Assembly: GCA_910583775.1 (NCBI GenBank)
Contig: CAJTYD010000012.1
Span: 1 to 45,611 of the forward strand
Reading direction: 5' to 3'
Length of the DNA: 45,611 nucleotides
Source of the DNA: an uncultured Muribaculaceae bacterium
GTDB taxonomy: Bacteria; Bacteroidota; Bacteroidia; Bacteroidales; Muribaculaceae
Below are positions 42,401-45,611 of this stretch, piece by piece; position 1 is the stretch's first letter; each line of letters starts with the position of its first letter. The notes beneath the pieces were generated by a model. It had not been told where the DNA came from, did no database searches, and worked only from the letters and a program-made list of their open reading frames with translations. Position numbers and translations under genes: made by a program.

Positions 42401-43879
42401 TTATTCAAAAGCTCCCATACGGAGGTAGTTAACCTCCTCCTGAGTGAGGTAACGCCAGCGGCCGCGCGGAAGGTTCTTCTTCGTCAGGCCCGCGAAGTAT
42501 ACGCGGTCGAGCTTAGTGACGCGATAGCCAAGGCTCTCGAAGATGCGCCTTACGATGCGGTTGCGTCCGCTGTGAATCTCGATACCTGCCTGGTTGCGGT
42601 CGTTGTCCGAGACATAGCTGATGGCATCGGCGTGGATCTCGCCGTCCTCAAGCTCTATGCCGTCGGCGATGCGCTGCATATCCTCCTCGGAAATGTCCTT
42701 GTCGGTCCAGACATGATAGATTTTCTTCTTCACGAACTTGGGATGCGTCAGCTTCGAGGCCAGATCGCCGTCGTTGGTGAGAAGAAGTACGCCGGTGGTG
42801 TTTCTGTCGAGACGGCCTACAGGATAGATTCTCTCGCGGCAGGCGTTCTTGACCAGGTCGAGCACCGTGGTGCGTCCGTTGGGATCGTCGCTGGTGGTAA
42901 CACAGTCTTTAGGCTTGTTGAGAAGCACGTAGCATTTGCGTTCCGGAGTAACGACCTTCTCATCGAATTCCACGACATCGTCGCGCGAGATCTTTGTTCC
43001 CAGTTCGGTAACTACCTCGCCGTTGACTTTCACCTTCCCGGCCGTGATGAATTCATCAGCCTCGCGGCGCGAGCATATTCCGGCATTCGCCATATATTTG
43101 TTGAGACGGATCTGCTCGTTGGGATCGATGTCTTCGAGAACGTAATCAATCTGCTTGGGACGCGGAGTGAATTTCATTCCCTGGTTGTTGTTCCGGTTGT
43201 TATAGCCCTGACGGTTGTTGTAGCCACCCTGGCGATTGTTGTTGTAACCGCCCTGACGGTTGTTGTTGCGGTTATTGTTGTAGCCGTTGTTCTGGCGGTT
43301 GTTATAACCGCCCTGACGGTTGTTGTTATTGTTGTAGCCGCCCTGGCGGTTGTTGTTATAGCCGCCCTGACGGTTATTGTTGTAGCCGTTGTTCTGACGG
43401 TTGTTGTTATAACCGCCCTGACGCTGCTGATAACCGCCCTCCTGCTGGGTTCCGTTCTGGAAGCCCTCGTTCTGCTGATAATTCTGGTTACGCTGCTGAT
43501 AACCGCCCTGGCGCTGCTGGTAGTTGTTCTGCTGATAGCCGCCCTGACGGTTGTTGTTATAGCCGTTGTTCTGACGGTTGTTGTTATAACCACCCTGACG
43601 GTTATTGTTGTAACCGCCCTGACGCTGCTGATAGCCGTTCTGCTGATAGCCGCCCTGACGGTTATTGTTATAGCCGCCCTGACGCTGCTGATAGCCGTAA
43701 TTCCTCTGCTGATAAGGACGCGGCTGCTGCTCGCGATCCTGTCCATCTTCTGAATGATGGCTCTCGCTCGGATAATTTACTTTCTCATAACGCGTTTCAT
43801 TTTCCCCGTTATCTGCAGGATTTACATTGAGACCGGGATTTCCTATACGAGGTCTCTTGGGTTTCTTTTCTTCTTCCAT
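42401..43879 (-). CDS. RluB/RsuA-family pseudouridine synthase with long Gln/Gly/Tyr/Asn-repeat N-terminus
   Basis: The C-terminal 240 residues are a normal S4-plus-RsuA-type synthase that makes pseudouridine in rRNA. The S4 domain is IRLNKYMANAGICSRREADE. The catalytic motif is GRLDRNTTGVLLLTNDG, whose Asp is the nucleophile, and EIHSGRNRIVRR matches the family. Before it lie about 170 residues built from QGGYNNNR, QQRQGGY and NGYNNN units, a low-complexity prion-like stretch. I start at MEEEKKPKRP (43879), as the codons before it (from ATG 43927) look noncoding. The repeat block is probably disordered and RNA-binding. A promoter lies at 44009-44039. Confidence 0.9.
   Translation of the reverse strand: MEEEKKPKRPRIGNPGLNVNPADNGENETRYEKVNYPSESHHSEDGQDREQQPRPYQQRNYGYQQRQGGYNNNRQGGYQQNGYQQRQGGYNNNRQGGYNNNRQNNGYNNNRQGGYQQNNYQQRQGGYQQRNQNYQQNEGFQNGTQQEGGYQQRQGGYNNNRQNNGYNNNRQGGYNNNRQGGYNNNNNRQGGYNNRQNNGYNNNRNNNRQGGYNNNRQGGYNNRQGYNNRNNNQGMKFTPRPKQIDYVLEDIDPNEQIRLNKYMANAGICSRREADEFITAGKVKVNGEVVTELGTKISRDDVVEFDEKVVTPERKCYVLLNKPKDCVTTSDDPNGRTTVLDLVKNACRERIYPVGRLDRNTTGVLLLTNDGDLASKLTHPKFVKKKIYHVWTDKDISEEDMQRIADGIELEDGEIHADAISYVSDNDRNQAGIEIHSGRNRIVRRIFESLGYRVTKLDRVYFAGLTKKNLPRGRWRYLTQEEVNYLRMGAFE
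43186..43730 (-). repeat. Tandem repeat block encoding QGGYNNNR-type units
   Basis: The DNA repeats units close to CCGCCCTGACGGTTGTTGTT with small changes in the third codon positions. It codes for the low-complexity N-terminus of the pseudouridine synthase. Copy number is likely to vary between strains by slippage or recombination. Confidence 0.85.
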
Positions 43880-44008
43880 GTTCTTTTCTTTATTACACCG
43901 GAGCATCTCTGCCGCAGTGGTAGCCATGTTTTAAGGATAGTTTTTCAGTTAACTTTTACAGATATTTTGTTCAATAAAAATTATTCGATTTATAACTATA
44001 AATCAGCG

Positions 44009-44039
44009 CAAATATAAAACATTTTTTTCATTTTTCAAA
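44009..44039 (-). promoter_or_regulatory. Promoter of the pseudouridine synthase gene
   Basis: Minus-strand TATATTTG (44016-44009) has TTTG (44039-44036) 19 nt upstream. The leader to 43879 is about 125 nt, or about 75 nt to 43927. Confidence 0.7.
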
Positions 44040-44122
44040 ATTCCGTCCCTCATTCCTCAAAAATTTTCTAATATCGCATTCAGATGCAGGGACATGCTTT
44101 GGTATGTTTCAGATCCTATAGA

Positions 44123-44195
44123 GTTGGCTTGTGAGGAAGCGGAGCCTTTCCATGACCGCCCCTCGTGCGCCAGCCCTCCGAGCTCCCAAGCCAAC
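44123..44195. repeat. Inverted repeat GTTGGCTTG...CAAGCCAAC
   Basis: Perfect 9-nt outer arms and weaker inner pairing (GGAGC/CGGAG-type) extend over about 73 nt. It lies in the 440-nt gap between the divergent pseudouridine synthase and lipoprotein genes. It may be a structured element or repeat; the rest of this gap holds only the two promoters. Confidence 0.45.
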
Positions 44196-44283
44196 AGCGA
44201 GAATCCCTCTAAATTGAGAATCATAAAATATGTCGAAAACTAAAATCTTCCGCTGATTAATTTCAAGATTTGCAAATATTTAT

Positions 44284-44291
44284 TATATTTG
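44284..44291 (+). promoter_or_regulatory. -7 promoter element of the lipoprotein gene
   Basis: TATATTTG matches TAnnTTTG, 76 nt before the ATG at 44368. No proper -33 TTTG is at the usual distance. Confidence 0.5.
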
Positions 44292-44367
44292 CATTTTCGC
44301 GGCCTCCGGATTTACCGGAAGAAGCGAACAAGCTCTTAACAAGTTTCATCCATATGGTCCAATAAAC

Positions 44368-45369
44368 ATGAAAAATTCAATTCTTTTCTGCCTTCTGCTT
44401 TTATTGATAACAGGCTGCCGACAGAATATCAATAATATGAACAACTTGACCATTTTCGAAAGAGATTCCACAAGCAATCTAACCATTTTCGAAACCGAAG
44501 AGGGCCTCCGAGGAGTGGCAGACGCCCACGGAGATGTCATCATTAAACCCGAATATAACCATATTTTACTTTGTGGACCCTTCATCACAGTGAAGATGCC
44601 CGATAAGGAATTCCAGAAAGAGATTGAGAAACTGGCAAAAAAAGCTGGAATTGACGACGACTTCAAACCCGGGGACGAAATCAAGGAAGTAAAGCATGAA
44701 TTCATAGTTCCGGGATATGACAACGGTTATTACCGCCTTTATAACTCTTCCGGAAAAAGGCTCACAGACTATTCTTTCCGTTCTACCGGCTTGTGGACCC
44801 CAATCATGGGAGATTCAATAGTATGGAAAAATGACGATATCCATATCGACCCGTCAGAAAGAGGTATATTCATTATCTCCACAAAAGGGAAAAAGACTAA
44901 GATAAAGGATTACTGGATTGGCAAAAAATACTGGGGATATCTTGATTCGGAAAATCTGTTGCATGAAAAAATGGCCGGAGGAGTATGGCACGATCTCTGG
45001 GGAATTCCGATTATGACAGTCGGGGATCTTCTCATCACCAAAGGTTGTGTCTCGGATTTGAAAGACCGCACACTCACTGTTTTCAATAAAAACGGGAAAA
45101 TGTCATATATAGACGGCTACGACATTGTAGGATGGGGAGTAGACCGCGACAAAGACGGCGTTTTCGTAAAATGTCTTGAAGGCAACGAGATGCAAGGAGA
45201 GAAAAGGTCTGATTCCGAACGCCCTAAAAAATTCTTCTATATTACACAGGATGGAAAAGTAAATGAAATTCCTGCCGGATATTATATTAAGGATAAATAT
45301 GACTATAATGGCCAATACACATACTTACATGCACCCAGCGGACGTATAATCAAAATGAAACGTGATTAG
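44368..45369 (+). CDS. Lipoprotein with WG-like repeats, function unknown
   Basis: This 333-residue lipoprotein has a signal sequence ending in the lipobox LITGC (13-17, Cys17 lipidated). Short units of the WG/KWG-repeat type follow: EEGLRGVADAHGDVIIKPEYNHI (cited in part) and later segments such as GYYRLYNSSGKRLTDYSF, which form beta-propeller-like folds. A small duplication, NLTIFE twice (26-31 and 37-42), directly follows the lipobox region. WG-repeat proteins are common at bacterial surfaces, but no activity is known for this one. A perfect hairpin ends the transcript at 45430-45457. Confidence 0.75.
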   Translation: MKNSILFCLLLLLITGCRQNINNMNNLTIFERDSTSNLTIFETEEGLRGVADAHGDVIIKPEYNHILLCGPFITVKMPDKEFQKEIEKLAKKAGIDDDFKPGDEIKEVKHEFIVPGYDNGYYRLYNSSGKRLTDYSFRSTGLWTPIMGDSIVWKNDDIHIDPSERGIFIISTKGKKTKIKDYWIGKKYWGYLDSENLLHEKMAGGVWHDLWGIPIMTVGDLLITKGCVSDLKDRTLTVFNKNGKMSYIDGYDIVGWGVDRDKDGVFVKCLEGNEMQGEKRSDSERPKKFFYITQDGKVNEIPAGYYIKDKYDYNGQYTYLHAPSGRIIKMKRD

Positions 45370-45429
45370 GATCGGGACCTAAAAGCATAAAGGGCATGTT
45401 TCCTATTCATTTAACGGACTTAAAAAGCA

Positions 45430-45457
45430 AAAAAGGTTGTACATGTACAACCTTTTT
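45430..45457 (+). terminator. Perfect palindromic terminator of the lipoprotein gene
   Basis: AAAAAGGTTGTACA and its exact complement (14-nt arms with no loop) end in TTTTT and are followed by CAC and TTTTT. It lies 60 nt after the lipoprotein stop and 14 nt before the Fic promoter box. Confidence 0.85.
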
Positions 45458-45470
45458 CACTTTTTATTGC

Positions 45471-45478
45471 TAACTTTG
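45471..45478 (+). promoter_or_regulatory. -7 promoter element of the Fic gene
   Basis: TAACTTTG matches TAnnTTTG and lies 23 nt before the ATG at 45502. The -33 box falls inside the terminator palindrome and is not clear. Confidence 0.5.
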
Positions 45479-45501
45479 TGCGGATATAATACGAATTCCG
45501 T

Positions 45502-45611
45502 ATGAAATATCTCAATATCAAAAAGGCACTTGCCGCTTGGCAGGACATACAGCCTCTATCTGAGAAAGACAGAGAGAGGCTTAGCCGTCGTTTTACCGTG
45601 GATTTCAACTA
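45502..45611 (+). CDS. Fic-family protein, N-terminal fragment cut by window end
   Basis: Only the first 36 residues are seen: MKYLNIKKALAAWQDIQPL, then SEKDRERLSRRF and VDFN. This matches the start of Bacteroidales Fic/DOC-family proteins, in which a helical N-terminal segment (which often carries the inhibitory helix) leads to a stretch like FNYNSNHIEG. Fic proteins attach AMP or another nucleotide group to target proteins. The catalytic HPFxxGNG motif would lie beyond the window, so activity cannot be judged. It has its own -7 box. Confidence 0.6.
   Translation, partial: MKYLNIKKALAAWQDIQPLSEKDRERLSRRFTVDFN

Noticed and set aside
43186..43730. CRISPR-like array
   Set aside because: The repeats are coding, contiguous and lack unique spacers.
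42572..43753. 393-codon plus-strand frame rich in valine and isoleucine
   Set aside because: It is the reverse reading of the QGGYNNNR repeats of the pseudouridine synthase, not a membrane protein.

Overview
The window looks like a piece of a Bacteroidales chromosome. The signs are many TAnnTTTG -7 promoter elements with TTTG about 19-20 nt further upstream, a type IX secretion sortase (PorU), a C10-family cysteine protease with a sorting-domain-like C-terminus, GYF_2 membrane proteins and DUF4105. Gut Muribaculaceae or a close relative is my inference; no rRNA is present to confirm it.

Layout. 1-3217: a LolD/MacB-type ABC exporter whose permease reading frame is cut by one in-frame TAG followed directly by ATG. 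3218-4332: a gene-poor strip holding a ~300-bp foldback element, an AT-rich palindrome and an internally deleted IS5-family element with intact ends. 4333-7212: a secreted C10 protease. 7261-14000 (minus strand): porU, rex, a fumarylacetoacetate-hydrolase-like protein that appears to have lost its metal ligands, a small membrane protein, a GH25 lysozyme and an EamA transporter. 14097-18432 (minus): aminopeptidase P, a trehalase-like glycosidase and an acyltransferase. 18555-27695 (minus): a defence-type locus read as BrxF-like, BrxC/PglY-like ATPase, PglX-type Zn-ribbon DNA methyltransferase, PglZ and a BrxA-like protein, followed by a frameshifted Phd/YefM-type antitoxin. 27696-30519: gene remnants, a truncated zinc-motif protein, an AAA-ATPase/PD-(D/E)XK protein and tRNA-Gly(CCC). 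30599-38097 (minus): secA, two GYF_2 membrane proteins, then neuD-neuB-neuC for a nonulosonic (sialic-type) acid. 38179-43879 (minus): a pseudouridine synthase with a long Q/G/Y/N-repeat N-terminus, asnS, DUF4105 and an alkaline-phosphatase-fold protein. 44368-45611 (plus): a lipoprotein and the start of a Fic protein.

How it fits together. The strongest candidate for something new is the compact BREX-like operon at 18.8-27.7 kb. It resembles BREX type 3 (BrxF, BrxC, PglXI, PglZ, BrxA) but has no helicase (BrxHII) in the window, and its BrxF-like protein has no visible Walker A motif. The genes are joined by 1-nt overlaps or gaps of 2-11 nt, so they are almost certainly one operon. The strip from 18.5 to 30.3 kb sits between a core-type gene block and a tRNA gene and looks more AT-rich than its flanks, which suggests a defence/accessory island; no integrase or attachment repeat was found. 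PorU and the C10 protease with its sorting-type tail are a plausible protease-substrate pair of type IX secretion. Several proteins look like catalytically dead members of enzyme families (the FAH-like protein beside rex and the alkaline-phosphatase-fold protein beside secA).
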